Shown: in pieces, positions 8,696 through 16,023 of the stretch
Numbering within the stretch: position 1 is the first letter of the stretch
How the letters are laid out: each line of letters begins with the position of its first letter
Source: Saprospiraceae bacterium
GTDB taxonomy: Bacteria > Bacteroidota > Bacteroidia > Chitinophagales > Saprospiraceae
Reading direction: 5' to 3'
Assembly: GCA_016715465.1 (NCBI GenBank)
Contig: JADKAA010000031.1
Span: 1-19,103 of the forward strand
Length of the DNA: 19,103 nt
Notes under the pieces: model-generated
Told to the model about the DNA's origin: nothing
What the model saw: only the letters and a program-made list of their open reading frames with translations
The model's database searches: none
Program-made: the position numbers and the translations under genes

Positions 8696-9454
8696 TCAAC
8701 CGCCAGCTCCCAAAGAGGTTTTGTTCTTGTCCTTATTATACTCCAGCATCTCCTGACAGGTAATAAAAGGAACCTGCAGGTTTTTCCGGGCCATTACCGG
8801 TAATACAGGGTTCAATTGTTTAATAAATAACACTCCTTCCATTTGCTGCAACTCTTTATATAGTGCCGCATCTAAAAAAGCCTGCGATTTGATGGCTATA
8901 AAACTAACAGCGCCCTGGTGAACGGCTATCTCATCATATATAACCGATGCTTCCAGGAAGGGTACAATAGCGGCAGGCTTCTCACAATAAATGAGTGTTT
9001 CAAAATAATCTCCGGCCATGGAAACAGGATTATCATCAATGGCCGTCACTTCAATCATCCCTCCGCCGGTGGAGATGGCCGTGAGTTTTCTTGTTTCTTT
9101 ATTGTTTGATAAAGTTATTTTATACAGGTTGGGATGACTGTTGCCGATGTCGGTAATATGGATGGTAACATTTATTCCTGCTGTTACCATATGTTTGTCT
9201 GATTCGGGCAGTCGTTCATCAAAAGCTTCCCACCCCAGGAAACCGCCGAACAAACCCATATCCGATCCCTGGCTTTTGTGTGTGGTGGCCAGTGACCCAT
9301 TGGGATCAAATTCAATGAGAATATCTTTTATATTTCCCTCCATCAAATCCCGGCACAAACGGGCAATGCGCAGCGATGCGGCGCAATGCGAACTGGATGG
9401 CCCCCGCATCACCGGGCCAATCACATCATTGAATATGCTGGGGTAAGTGCTCAT
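8696..9454 (-). CDS. sdaA: L-serine dehydratase, N-terminal (beta) part
   Basis: Supplies the beta domain of the iron-sulfur serine dehydratase. The start (STYPSIFNDVIGPVMRGPSS, then SHCAASLRIARLC) shows the typical I-G-P-x-x-x-G-P-S-S-S-H motif; further on come GSLATTHKSQGSDMGLFGG and TGGGMIEV, all usual for the domain. The final residues (LGAGG) are an artefact of the frame change: one base earlier the sequence continues as WELAVDYEM straight into the catalytic part, with the two frames almost touching (stop at 8696, next start at 8688). It stands alone, with no serine transporter or ACT-domain gene next to it. The 364 bp upstream contain no recognisable riboswitch. Confidence 0.88.
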   Translation of the reverse strand: MSTYPSIFNDVIGPVMRGPSSSHCAASLRIARLCRDLMEGNIKDILIEFDPNGSLATTHKSQGSDMGLFGGFLGWEAFDERLPESDKHMVTAGINVTIHITDIGNSHPNLYKITLSNNKETRKLTAISTGGGMIEVTAIDDNPVSMAGDYFETLIYCEKPAAIVPFLEASVIYDEIAVHQGAVSFIAIKSQAFLDAALYKELQQMEGVLFIKQLNPVLPVMARKNLQVPFITCQEMLEYNKDKNKTSLGAGG

Positions 9455-9734
9455 ATTATTTGTTAAGATACAAAATAACTGTAATGCCTGGCTAATGCTG
9501 CTCCTGCCTGATTACGCAGATATGTAAATCGTTTGTAACATCGCCACACCGGGCATGACAAGACACTAAAAGACCGGCGTATCATTACCCTTTCCAATGG
9601 CGGGACTCCCATGCTTATTCCTGTTACTCATTTGTCCCTGCAGGCATTATTAAAAGAATGTTTATTTCCTGCTATGCTACAGCTGTTTTAATTTTTGTAC
9701 TTATTTATATAGTTTAGTTATGCTGACAATAGGT
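9455..9734. other. Intergenic region upstream of serine dehydratase
   Basis: No gene found on either strand. It must contain the serine dehydratase promoter (minus strand), but I could not identify a convincing Bacteroidota TTTG / TAnnTTTG pair. The REP-type hairpins of the transposase flank begin at 9735. Confidence 0.5.
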
Positions 9735-9801
9735 GTCCCGTAGGGACCTCCGGTTGGTAACAGCCCATAATAACAAGGAACAGTTTGCCCCGTAGGGGCA
9801 A
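9735..9801. repeat. Left REP-pair unit of the transposase element
   Basis: Two hairpins: GTCCC-GTA-GGGAC (9735-9747) and TTGCCCC-GTA-GGGGCAA (9785-9801), separated by 37 bp. The unit is the inverted counterpart of the one at 10287-10352 (same two hairpins, opposite order and orientation, with shared GTTACC-type sequence between them), so the transposase gene is bracketed by inverted REP pairs. Confidence 0.8.
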
Positions 9802-9818
9802 TACAAAAATCATACACC

Positions 9819-10278
9819 ATGCCCAATACCTACACACAAATACATATCCACTGCATTTTTGCGGTCAAGTACCGCCAGGCATTGATAACAAGGGACTGGA
9901 AAGAACGGCTGCATCAATACATCACCGGCATCGTTCAAAATCATACGCATAAAATGATTGCTATTAACTCTATGCCTGACCATCTGCATATGCTTTTTGG
10001 CATGCGGCCCACCCAATCCTTATCTGACCTGATGAGAATAGTGAAAGGGGACTCCTCGGAATGGATCAATAAAATGAGGTTGACCCCATTCCTTTTCGCT
10101 GGCAGGAAGGGTATGGGGCTTTTAGTTATGAAAAGAAAAGATCAGTGTGGTGGCTGCCTATATCGCAAACCAGGAGTTGCATCATCAGAAAAGGACATTT
10201 TTGGAGGAGTACCGGGAGTTCCTTGCGAATTTTGAAATTGATTACGATGAGCAGTATGTGTTTAAAGAGCCGGAGTGA
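9819..10278 (+). CDS. REP-associated tyrosine transposase (IS200-like Y1), frameshifted
   Basis: A single-strand HUH nuclease of the RAYT class. It begins MPNTYTQIHIHCIFAVKYR, has the metal-binding H-x-H pair in MPDHLHML (H55, H57), then LSDLMRIVKGDSSEWIN. After residue 90 the frame shifts near 10085 (PIPFRWQEGYGAFSYEKK) and again near 10138 (VVAAYIANQELHHQKRTFLE, EYREFLANFEIDYDEQYVF), ending at 10278. The Tyr in AYIANQELHH is the expected nucleophile position. Reconstructed length of about 153 residues is normal. As given, translation stops at 10235 with an unrelated tail. Inverted REP-type hairpins on both sides identify it as the presumed generator of the repeats downstream. Confidence 0.88.
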
Positions 10279-10286
10279 TTGTTTGT

Positions 10287-10352
10287 TTTGCCCTTATAGG
10301 GCAAAGAGAACTTGTCAGCTTAATTGTTACCGGCATTATGTCCCTACGGGAC
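10287..10352. repeat. Right REP-pair unit R1
   Basis: TTTGCCCT-TAT-AGGGCAAA (10287-10305), a perfect eight-pair stem starting 8 bp after the transposase stop, and GTCCC-TAC-GGGAC (10340-10352). Between them sits TTGTTACCGGCATT. It forms the inverted partner of 9735-9801. Confidence 0.82.
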
Positions 10353-10497
10353 GAAGAAATCTTGTAAGTAATTGGTGACACACTTATAACTGCGTACATC
10401 ACTTAACCGGGTGATCATTTGTTTTGCCCTTACAGGGCAAAGTAACAAGTCGGTATTTTATGTTACCGACATTGCGTCCCTATGGGACGAAGAAATT
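10330..10497. repeat. Long direct repeat copy 1 carrying REP hairpins
   Basis: About 168 bp beginning CCGGC and ending GACGAAGAAAT, repeated at 10627-10794 with roughly 90% identity by eye. Inside are GTCCC-TAC-GGGAC (10340-10352), TTTGCCCT-TAC-AGGGCAAA (10423-10441), a GTCGGTA / TACCGAC stem (10449-10470) and GTCCC-TAT-GGGAC (10476-10488). Confidence 0.82.
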
Positions 10498-10520
10498 CAT
10501 TGTGTTTTGATATCTGCTTT

Positions 10521-10620
10521 GAAACACGAAGGCACAGAGGCACGGAGATTTAAAAACAGAGTTCTCATAAAATGTAAATTATATCCCCGGTGACTTGGTG
10601 TCCCCCTGTCTTTGTGTTTC
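10521..10620. mobile_element. MITE-like element with imperfect terminal inverted repeats
   Basis: The left end GAAACACGAAGGCACAGAGG (10521-10540 and on to 10547) is matched by the inverted right end, whose complement starts GAAACACAAAGACAGGGGGA (10620 back to 10590). The 42-bp interior is AT-rich with no coding sequence. It lies exactly where the REP array loses the left half of a unit, so it appears inserted there. I cannot identify a target-site duplication or the transposase that would move it. Confidence 0.55.
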
Positions 10621-10626
10621 AGTTTA

Positions 10627-10794
10627 CCGGCGCTATTTCCCTACGGGACGAAGAAATCATGCAAGTAATTAGTGACATACTTATAACTACGTACATCATT
10701 TAACCGGGTGAGCTTTTGTTTTGCCCTTACAGGGCAAAGTAACAAGTCGGTATTTTATGTTACCGACATTGCGTCCCTACGGGACGAAGAAATC
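10627..10794. repeat. Long direct repeat copy 2 carrying REP hairpins
   Basis: Second copy of the 10330-10497 unit. It begins with a decayed hairpin (TCCC-TAC-GGGA, 10638-10648), then TTTGCCCT-TAC-AGGGCAAA (10720-10738), the GTCGGTA / TACCGAC stem, and GTCCC-TAC-GGGAC (10773-10785). It ends 37 bp from the stop codon of the peptidase gene on the opposite strand, where the hairpins could also stop transcription. Confidence 0.8.
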
Positions 10795-10830
10795 CAGGAG
10801 CATCACCTTCATAAGTGAAAAAAAAGGAGG

Positions 10831-11390
10831 TTACAGATTCTTTTTCCAAAAAAGCTCCATGGTTCTCCGCATCTGCAGGGTAGTGTTTTCTCCTGGTATA
10901 TTCCATGATCCCTCATGGGATAGGACATCATACTGAACAGCTTGTTGTGTTTTATCAATTCATTCACCAGCATTTCCAAAATTCTGGTAATGCACATTGT
11001 CATCACCCGTGCCATGCATGATGAGCAGGTTGCCCTGTAATTTTTGGCATGCGTCAATGGCGATCCTTCCAGGTAACCTTCTTTGTTATCGTCCGGCAAA
11101 CCCATATATCGTTCCTGGTAAATATTGTCATATAATGTTTGCAGTGAAACAAATGAAACAGCAATCGCTGATTTAAATACATCCCCATGACGGAAGATGC
11201 CATGCAATGACATTTGCCCGCCGCCGCTCCAGCCCCAGGTACCTGTTCGGGCCGCATCAATAAAAGGATACTGGCTCATTATCTTTTTGGCTGCTGCTGC
11301 CTGGTCGTCTGCAGCCAATAACCCGATCTGCCGGTAAATACATTTTCTGAATGCACGGCCTCTTGGTACCCTGGGTCCCGCGGTTATCAA
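10831..11390 (-). CDS. DPP IV-type peptidase, C-terminal catalytic fragment
   Basis: Carries the alpha/beta-hydrolase catalytic domain of an S9 dipeptidyl peptidase. The authentic frame enters at PRGRAFRKCIYRQIG (about 11370); the preceding residues are out-of-frame translation. The nucleophile lies in TWGWSGGGQMS (11215-11235). The Asp region reads correctly only in another frame: adding one T to 11041-11045 and removing one C at 10976-10977 restores LQGNLLIMHGTGDDNVHYQN before LVNELIKHNK. The His lies in RDHGIY. One base missing at 10892-10893 hides the natural end (ENTTLQMRRTMELFWKKNL, stop 10831-10833); as given, translation runs on to 10809. All three catalytic residues are present after correction. 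Downstream are the REP repeats. Confidence 0.85.
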
Positions 11391-12606
11391 TACTTATCAC
11401 CACACAGCCTATTTCATTAGCGAGGTAATGATGCCAGAGATTATCACCGGTACCCCAGTTGTCCTGTACGGTGGAACCGGCCGGCTCTCCATACACATGA
11501 AAAATGACCGGGTATTTTTTCTGCGGATCAAAATCCTTTGGTTTTATCATCCATGCATCCAGCACCACTTCACCAATATCAACTTTAAAAAATTCTTTAC
11601 CCCGTAAACCCAATTCATTGATTTTACTTTTTAATGCGGCATTGTCTTCCATCAATTTTATTTCGGCATGGGTGTTAAGATTGATAAGCGAAATACGTCT
11701 TGGTGTGGTGGCGTTTTCAAAACTGTGTATCGCATATGTTGCATCTGCAGCTATCTGGTACGAATGCTGACCGGCCATGTCTTTCGGAGATACTCTTTCT
11801 GCTTCCCCGTTTCCATCCAGCCGGCTGCGATAGAGATAACGCTGTGTGAAATTATCAGGCGATGCGATATAATAAACGTACCCTCCGGCAGGATCAATAC
11901 AATTGATATTCACCACATCAAAATTTCCTTTGGTGATCAGCTGCATTTGTTTTCCGTCACGGGAAACTTTATATAAGTGCATCCAGCCATCTTTTTCACT
12001 TGTCCAGGTAAATGACGTGGTGTTGTCCAGCCAAACAATATTATCATGTATATCCAGAAACGCTTCGTCTTTATCAGTCAAAATATTTTTCAGTGCCATC
12101 GTTTTTGTATTCCCCACCCAAACGGTGTTGGTATTCTGCAAGCGGTTCAGTTGCTGAATCATTACTTCATTGGAACCGGGGATGTAATCCATTCTTGCCA
12201 AATAATTATTGCGGGGATCACCGGGTACTTTAAACCATTTTGTTGGTCCGCCCGTTGCCGGTATCACTCCCACTTTTACGGCTGAATTTGTGGTACCCAC
12301 TTTGGGATAAGGCAATGGTATGGGAACTGAATAATTGGAATCCACATTATTGATCATGTAAAAAGTACCGACTCCTTTTGTATCCGATTGCCAATATGCA
12401 ATATTCTTGCCGTCGGGGCTCCAGCGAAAACCATCCCGGCAATCCAGCTCTTCTTCATACACCCAGTCAAATGTGCCGTTGATGATATTGCCTCCGCCGT
12501 CTTTTGTCAGCTGAATGATTTTGCCTGTTGCAATATCTTCTACATAGATATTCAACTTGCTTACATAAGCCACCCTTCCGCCATCCGGTGAGAATTTGGC
12601 GAACAT
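11257..12606 (-). CDS. DPP IV-type peptidase, beta-propeller and start of catalytic domain
   Basis: The central part of the secreted S9 peptidase that removes N-terminal dipeptides, usually X-Pro. It is joined to the upstream piece by LGKGLEEATLM once one T is removed from the run of eight at 12637-12644. Residues 1-350 are the DPPIV_N propeller (FSPDGGRVAYV, SFTWTSEKDGWMHLYKVS). The double-Glu loop that binds the substrate amino terminus is present in FDWVYEEELDCRDGFRWSPD (E51-E53). The hydrolase domain opens with YPVIFHVYGEPAG and VVISIDNRGTQG. The last residues after GT are out of frame; the next fragment continues the protein from about 11370. No reading breaks occur within these 1.3 kb, which argues against advanced decay. 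Confidence 0.9.
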   Translation of the reverse strand: MFAKFSPDGGRVAYVSKLNIYVEDIATGKIIQLTKDGGGNIINGTFDWVYEEELDCRDGFRWSPDGKNIAYWQSDTKGVGTFYMINNVDSNYSVPIPLPYPKVGTTNSAVKVGVIPATGGPTKWFKVPGDPRNNYLARMDYIPGSNEVMIQQLNRLQNTNTVWVGNTKTMALKNILTDKDEAFLDIHDNIVWLDNTTSFTWTSEKDGWMHLYKVSRDGKQMQLITKGNFDVVNINCIDPAGGYVYYIASPDNFTQRYLYRSRLDGNGEAERVSPKDMAGQHSYQIAADATYAIHSFENATTPRRISLINLNTHAEIKLMEDNAALKSKINELGLRGKEFFKVDIGEVVLDAWMIKPKDFDPQKKYPVIFHVYGEPAGSTVQDNWGTGDNLWHHYLANEIGCVVISIDNRGTQGTKRPCIQKMYLPADRVIGCRRPGSSSQKDNEPVSFY

Positions 12607-12628
12607 CAGTGTGGCTTCTTCCAGGCCC

Positions 12629-13063
12629 TTACCCAGTTTTTTTTAATTTTCCATTGGTAAGATTTAATACCCAATAATCACCTCTTGTGTTGTAGCGCCA
12701 AACTTTGCGGGTGTTTGTAAATATTAAAAGCTTGCTGTTATCATCTGACCAGGTGTAATCGTCAATGGATAAGGGTTTGCCTGCTCCGGCCGGCAGCAAT
12801 TGATTTGCATTCACCAAAACTGATCTTGTTCCGCTTGCCACATCGTAGCGTACAATATCATATCCTTTAGCGCTGGTATTAAACTCCAGCGTGGAATAGC
12901 TTTTATTATCCTTCATCCAGCGGAGCTGCCCGATACCTTTGGAACGATACAGGCCATTGGTATAGATATCTTCCAATGTGAGTTTCTTATTTTGTGCAAT
13001 AACATTACCGGAAGAAAAAACTGCGATGAAAAAAATTAGTCCCGATAAAAATTTATACGTCAT
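12629..13063 (-). CDS. DPP IV-type peptidase, N-terminal fragment with signal peptide
   Basis: Start of the secreted peptidase. A signal peptide (TYKFLSGLIFFIAVFSSGNV, then IAQ) is followed by KKLTLEDIYTNGLY, RWMKDNKSYSTLE and DDYTWSDDNSKLLIFTNTRK, VWRYNTRGDYWVL, the usual entry into the DPP IV propeller. The frame ends at a stop created by an eight-base A run on this strand; with seven the protein continues directly into the next fragment. Reconstructed full length is about 740 residues (10831-13063), normal for the family. It starts 34 bp after the stop of the GH95 gene on the same strand, so the two are likely one transcript. Confidence 0.88.
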   Translation of the reverse strand: MTYKFLSGLIFFIAVFSSGNVIAQNKKLTLEDIYTNGLYRSKGIGQLRWMKDNKSYSTLEFNTSAKGYDIVRYDVASGTRSVLVNANQLLPAGAGKPLSIDDYTWSDDNSKLLIFTNTRKVWRYNTRGDYWVLNLTNGKLKKTG

Positions 13064-13097
13064 GTTTAGGTTTTTAATTTTTAAAAAGTAATTACTA

Positions 13098-14999
13098 TCA
13101 TTTAACCTGGTAGCTACTTCCTTTTATGGTTTGAAACTCAACCAATCCATTGGGTAATTTCTTGTACTTAATATTTTTCCCGTTGCTGCTGATCTTTAAA
13201 CCAGGTTTGTATTCAATTCTGCAAACCTCCCCCGCTTTCGATTTTATTTTCAATTGTGTTACCATTTTATTTTTCCAGGCGAAATCCAGCTCAAATGCTC
13301 CTCTTGCACAAACGCCTTTAAATGTACCTTCACTCCATTCATCAGGTAATGCAGGTAATAATTTAATAAACCCATCGTGTGATTGCATCAGCATTTCGGT
13401 AACAGCAGCCGTGACACCAAAATTGCCATCCACCTGTAAAGACCTGCCGCATAAAGCAAACAGGGAAGTACAACTCTGCTCTTTTAAGTAGCCTTTATAA
13501 ATTTTATTAGCCCGGTTTCCATCACCCAGTCTTGCCCACAATGCCATCTTCCATGCTCTTGAAAAACCGGTGGAGGCGTCACCTCTTTCTTCCAATACCT
13601 TTTTATAAGAATCAATCAATGCCGGTGTTCTTTTTTCGTATAAAATTTTTCCGGGGTATAGCCCATACATATGTGAAAAATGACGATGATTTTTTTCCAG
13701 CGATTTCCAGTCATCAGCCCATTCCTGCAACGAACCATCTTTTCCTATCTGCGGCGGCACTAATTTTTCCCTGGCTGTTTTTACACTGTCAATAAAGACA
13801 TCGTTTTTTTCTAACACTTTAGCGGCTTCTATATAATAACCAAAAAGGTCATAGAGTATCTGCATATCAATAGAAGAACCGGCGCAAATCGTTGTGCCTT
13901 CCCTGAAACCTGCGGTCACTTCATCAAAGTAGGGTTTATTACCACCGCCATCGGGAAAGTTTTCAGGTGAAGTGGACGGATTGGTGACCAGCCATTTTCC
14001 ATTCGGATGCGGTACTAAAAAATCCATAAAGAATTGTACAGCGCCTTCCAGTAGCGGGTAAGCATCTTTCAAAAATTTTTTATCCATGCTGTATTGATAA
14101 TGCTCCCACAAATGTGTGCAGAGCCAGGCACCGCCCACGGTGAATGTTCCCCAGGTAGGGCCATCCATTGGTGCCGCCACTCTCCAGATATCTGTATTCT
14201 GATGAAGTACCCAACCTCTTGCACCATAATGTTCTTTTGCCACCTGTGAACCCTGGTCAGTTAATTCTTTAATCATTCTTACCACCGGCTCAGCACATTC
14301 AGAAAGATTGCCGCTTTCCACCGGCCAGTAATTCATTTCCGTATTGATATTGGTGGTGTATTTGGAATCCCACGAAGGATTCATATTATCATTCCAGATA
14401 CCCTGCAAGTTGGCGGGTTCTGTTCCCGGTCTTGAAGAGCCGATCAGGAGATAGCGGCCATATTGATAACTCAGTGCAGCCATGGAAGGATCCGGATCGG
14501 TCTGAATTTTCTTAACTCTTTCCGGCGTTGGCAAAAAAGAATTGGCTGTATTGGGCAGTTGCAGTTTTACCCTGTTAAAATATTGCTGATGATCCGCTAC
14601 AGCGGACGCTGCAATAGCATTGAATGATTTGCCTTCAATACCCTTGAAATAATTATCCACCCGCCGGTGTTGATCGGCGCTTACATCTTTATAGTTTACA
14701 AAATTGGTAGCAGCAGCAAAATACAAAGTCACTGCATTGGCGTTTTCAATTACCAGATCAACTCCATCTGTTTTCATGGTGCCCCCTTCCGGCACAGCTT
14801 TTATTCTAGCCTCATATCTCATTTTTCCTTCTACCCCCAAATAATCTGTTGACTTTCCTGTAAGTACTAATCCATCATTGCCATAAGGATCCATCTGGAA
14901 ATAATCTGTACCGTAGTTAGAATGTGCCTGGTTTCTTTCTCCCCGCAGGTTAGTGATAAAGGAAATTGCGCCGGGCTTATCAGCAGTAATGCGTACCAC
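13098..14999 (-). CDS. GH95 alpha-L-fucosidase, main part
   Basis: A secreted glycoside hydrolase family 95 enzyme that releases L-fucose (some members act on L-galactose) from glycans by an inverting mechanism. The (alpha/alpha)6 catalytic domain is intact: TTNINTEMNYWPVESGNL carries the paired Asn residues, NPSTSPEN the general acid Glu, and QVDGNFGVTAAVTEML the Asp that works with them; QNTDIWRVAAPMDGPTWGTF and HRHFSHMYGLYPG are also typical. The C-terminal beta domain ends in KGSSYQVK. The given start (VRITADKPG) is internal: the true frame enters with SAPDQVIVVRITADKPG at about 15025. It is followed by the peptidase gene after 34 bp. Confidence 0.92.
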   Translation of the reverse strand: MVRITADKPGAISFITNLRGERNQAHSNYGTDYFQMDPYGNDGLVLTGKSTDYLGVEGKMRYEARIKAVPEGGTMKTDGVDLVIENANAVTLYFAAATNFVNYKDVSADQHRRVDNYFKGIEGKSFNAIAASAVADHQQYFNRVKLQLPNTANSFLPTPERVKKIQTDPDPSMAALSYQYGRYLLIGSSRPGTEPANLQGIWNDNMNPSWDSKYTTNINTEMNYWPVESGNLSECAEPVVRMIKELTDQGSQVAKEHYGARGWVLHQNTDIWRVAAPMDGPTWGTFTVGGAWLCTHLWEHYQYSMDKKFLKDAYPLLEGAVQFFMDFLVPHPNGKWLVTNPSTSPENFPDGGGNKPYFDEVTAGFREGTTICAGSSIDMQILYDLFGYYIEAAKVLEKNDVFIDSVKTAREKLVPPQIGKDGSLQEWADDWKSLEKNHRHFSHMYGLYPGKILYEKRTPALIDSYKKVLEERGDASTGFSRAWKMALWARLGDGNRANKIYKGYLKEQSCTSLFALCGRSLQVDGNFGVTAAVTEMLMQSHDGFIKLLPALPDEWSEGTFKGVCARGAFELDFAWKNKMVTQLKIKSKAGEVCRIEYKPGLKISSNGKNIKYKKLPNGLVEFQTIKGSSYQVK

Positions 15000-15378
15000 A
15001 ATTACCTGGTCGGGTGCTGAATTTTCTTCCGAATAAATTATGGGCAGCTAAATATTTTTCTTCAAATACTAATTTTTGAATATCGGGCAATACTTTATAG
15101 CCGCCTTTCACCACCGTAGAATAAGGACCACCCGACCAATAGGTTTCTTCATTTAATTGTATTCGTTCTTCGCCATTTTTTCCAAAGACCATGGCGCCAA
15201 GGCGGCCATTACCTACAGGAAGCGCTTCCTCCCATTTTTTTGCCGGCTCGGTATACCATAAAAGAGTGGAAGGATTAAAAGATTTGCCATCAATTTCATC
15301 AGGGATCATCTGCTGTGACCAACCGGGGATGAATGATAATAAAGGGATGATCAGCAATGATAATCTGTGACATTTCAT
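14980..15378 (-). CDS. GH95 alpha-L-fucosidase, N-terminal fragment; internal deletion at its end
   Basis: Begins with a signal peptide (KCHRLSLLIIPLLSFIPGWS, then QQ) and the GH95 N-terminal beta-sandwich: LLWYTEPAKKWEEALPVGNG, RLGAMVFGKNGEERIQLNEE, TYWSGGPYS and KYLAAHNLFGRK. At about 15025-15030 the sequence jumps from LFGRK to SAPDQVIVVRI in the next frame. In family members roughly 55-70 residues (Y-x-x-L-G-D-L ... Y-x-R-x-L-D-L ... T-R-E-V-F) lie between these points, so about 200 bp are missing and the frame is broken. This is a deletion rather than a one-base error; a short repeat of AAATTC-like sequence at the junction would fit slippage or an assembly collapse. Confidence 0.88.
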   Translation of the reverse strand: MKCHRLSLLIIPLLSFIPGWSQQMIPDEIDGKSFNPSTLLWYTEPAKKWEEALPVGNGRLGAMVFGKNGEERIQLNEETYWSGGPYSTVVKGGYKVLPDIQKLVFEEKYLAAHNLFGRKFSTRPGNCGTHYC

Positions 15379-15391
15379 AAGCAGTCAGCAA

Positions 15392-15547
15392 TTAATGTAA
15401 GTGGTTTAAAAAAATAGTATCAGCAAAGGGCGGGTTAGTGATTAAATATAAAGCTTTTGGTACTATTGCTTCTTCGGTTAATGCAGGAAAATAATCAATC
15501 AATAAAGAAGAAAATATTTCCGCAATTTCATTTTGAGTAATGAGTAG
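15392..15547 (-). pseudogene. Unidentified coding-like remnant with NPPF motif
   Basis: A 51-codon open stretch on the minus strand: LLITQNEIAEIFSSLLIDYF, PALTEEAIVPKALYLITNPP, FADTIFLNHLH, stop at 15392-15394. Amino-acid composition looks like real protein rather than chance translation. LYLITNPPFAD resembles motif IV of class I adenine/RNA methyltransferases ([LIV]-x-[TS]-N-P-P-[FY]), but no SAM-binding motif is present. It overlaps the 3' part of vsr remnant B in another frame. It may be the C-terminal scrap of a different, unrecognised gene. Confidence 0.25.
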
Positions 15548-15651
15548 CTAAAGCCTTTTGCATGTAAGTATTTCCCCACCAGCATTTCCGGTTTTGTATT
15601 GCCGCTTCGTATCAGCGTCATGTTATAGCTTCTTGTTTTTTTATTATGCAT
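15499..15651 (-). pseudogene. Truncated vsr N-terminus, copy B
   Basis: A 50-codon frame: MHNKKTRSYNMTLIRSGNTK, PEMLVGKYLHAKGFSYSLLK, then an unrelated end and stop at 15499-15501. Residues 5-37 match the N-terminus of Vsr (R-S-x-N-M-x-x-I-R-x-x-N-T-K-P-E-M-L-V-x-K-Y-L-x-x-x-G-F-x-Y); the catalytic core (usually P-G-x-P-D-x-V and H-G-C-F-W-H) is missing. The nucleotide sequence is strongly similar to copy A at 7657-7742, so the two are duplicates or two insertion scars of the same donor. Confidence 0.6.
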
Positions 15652-15671
15652 CCCGATTTATTTTGGGAAAG

Positions 15672-15912
15672 ATTCCGGGTCAAGCCCGGAATGACAGCCG
15701 GAACGACATTACGTAGGGGCCTCGATGACAGCCGTAATGACATCTCGTTGGACCGGGATGAGATTACTACAAAAGCTCTGGTTTGGTATAATGCAGCCCG
15801 ATTTACATCGGGACAGGCTATCGGCCATAGAATTAAGTTACTAAGGGAAAGATTCCGGGTCAAGCCCGGAATGACATCTCGTTGGACCGGGATGACATTT
15901 CGTTGGGCCGGG
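15672..15912. repeat. Palindromic repeat cluster (ATTCCGGG hairpins)
   Basis: Two identical 31-bp segments starting GGGAAAG, each with hairpin ATTCCGGG-TCAAG-CCCGGAAT at 15672-15692 and 15852-15872. Between them is CCCGAT-TTAC-ATCGGG (15797-15812). A short unit ACATCTCGTTGGACCGGGAT occurs at about 15740 and 15874, with a degenerate third copy (ATTTCGTTGGGCCGGGAT) directly after. No coding sequence. Such CCGG-rich palindromes are common dispersed extragenic repeats. Confidence 0.8.
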
Positions 15913-16023
15913 ATAACATCTCATTAACCATCCCAACTAATCTCCACCGTTGTACCCAAAATGAAGTAAATTACAGGTGGCTCATTGTTAATCCCGGGCC
16001 GGCTCCCATTGGGGAGGCTTCTT

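Noticed and set aside
7876..9454. Two-subunit (alpha/beta) serine dehydratase
   Set aside because: The other frame reads through the junction as LWELAVDYEMARG, so a one-chain enzyme with a frame break is more likely.
10287..10785. Regular palindromes with spacers, possibly a CRISPR array
   Set aside because: The repeated units are hairpin pairs in a REP arrangement with conserved, not unique, intervening sequence, and there are no cas genes; they belong to the transposase element.
15646..15927. Plus-strand frame of 93 codons through the palindromic repeats
   Set aside because: The translation consists of repeat-derived blocks (RFRVKPGMT, SRWTGMTF), a known artefact of dispersed palindromes.
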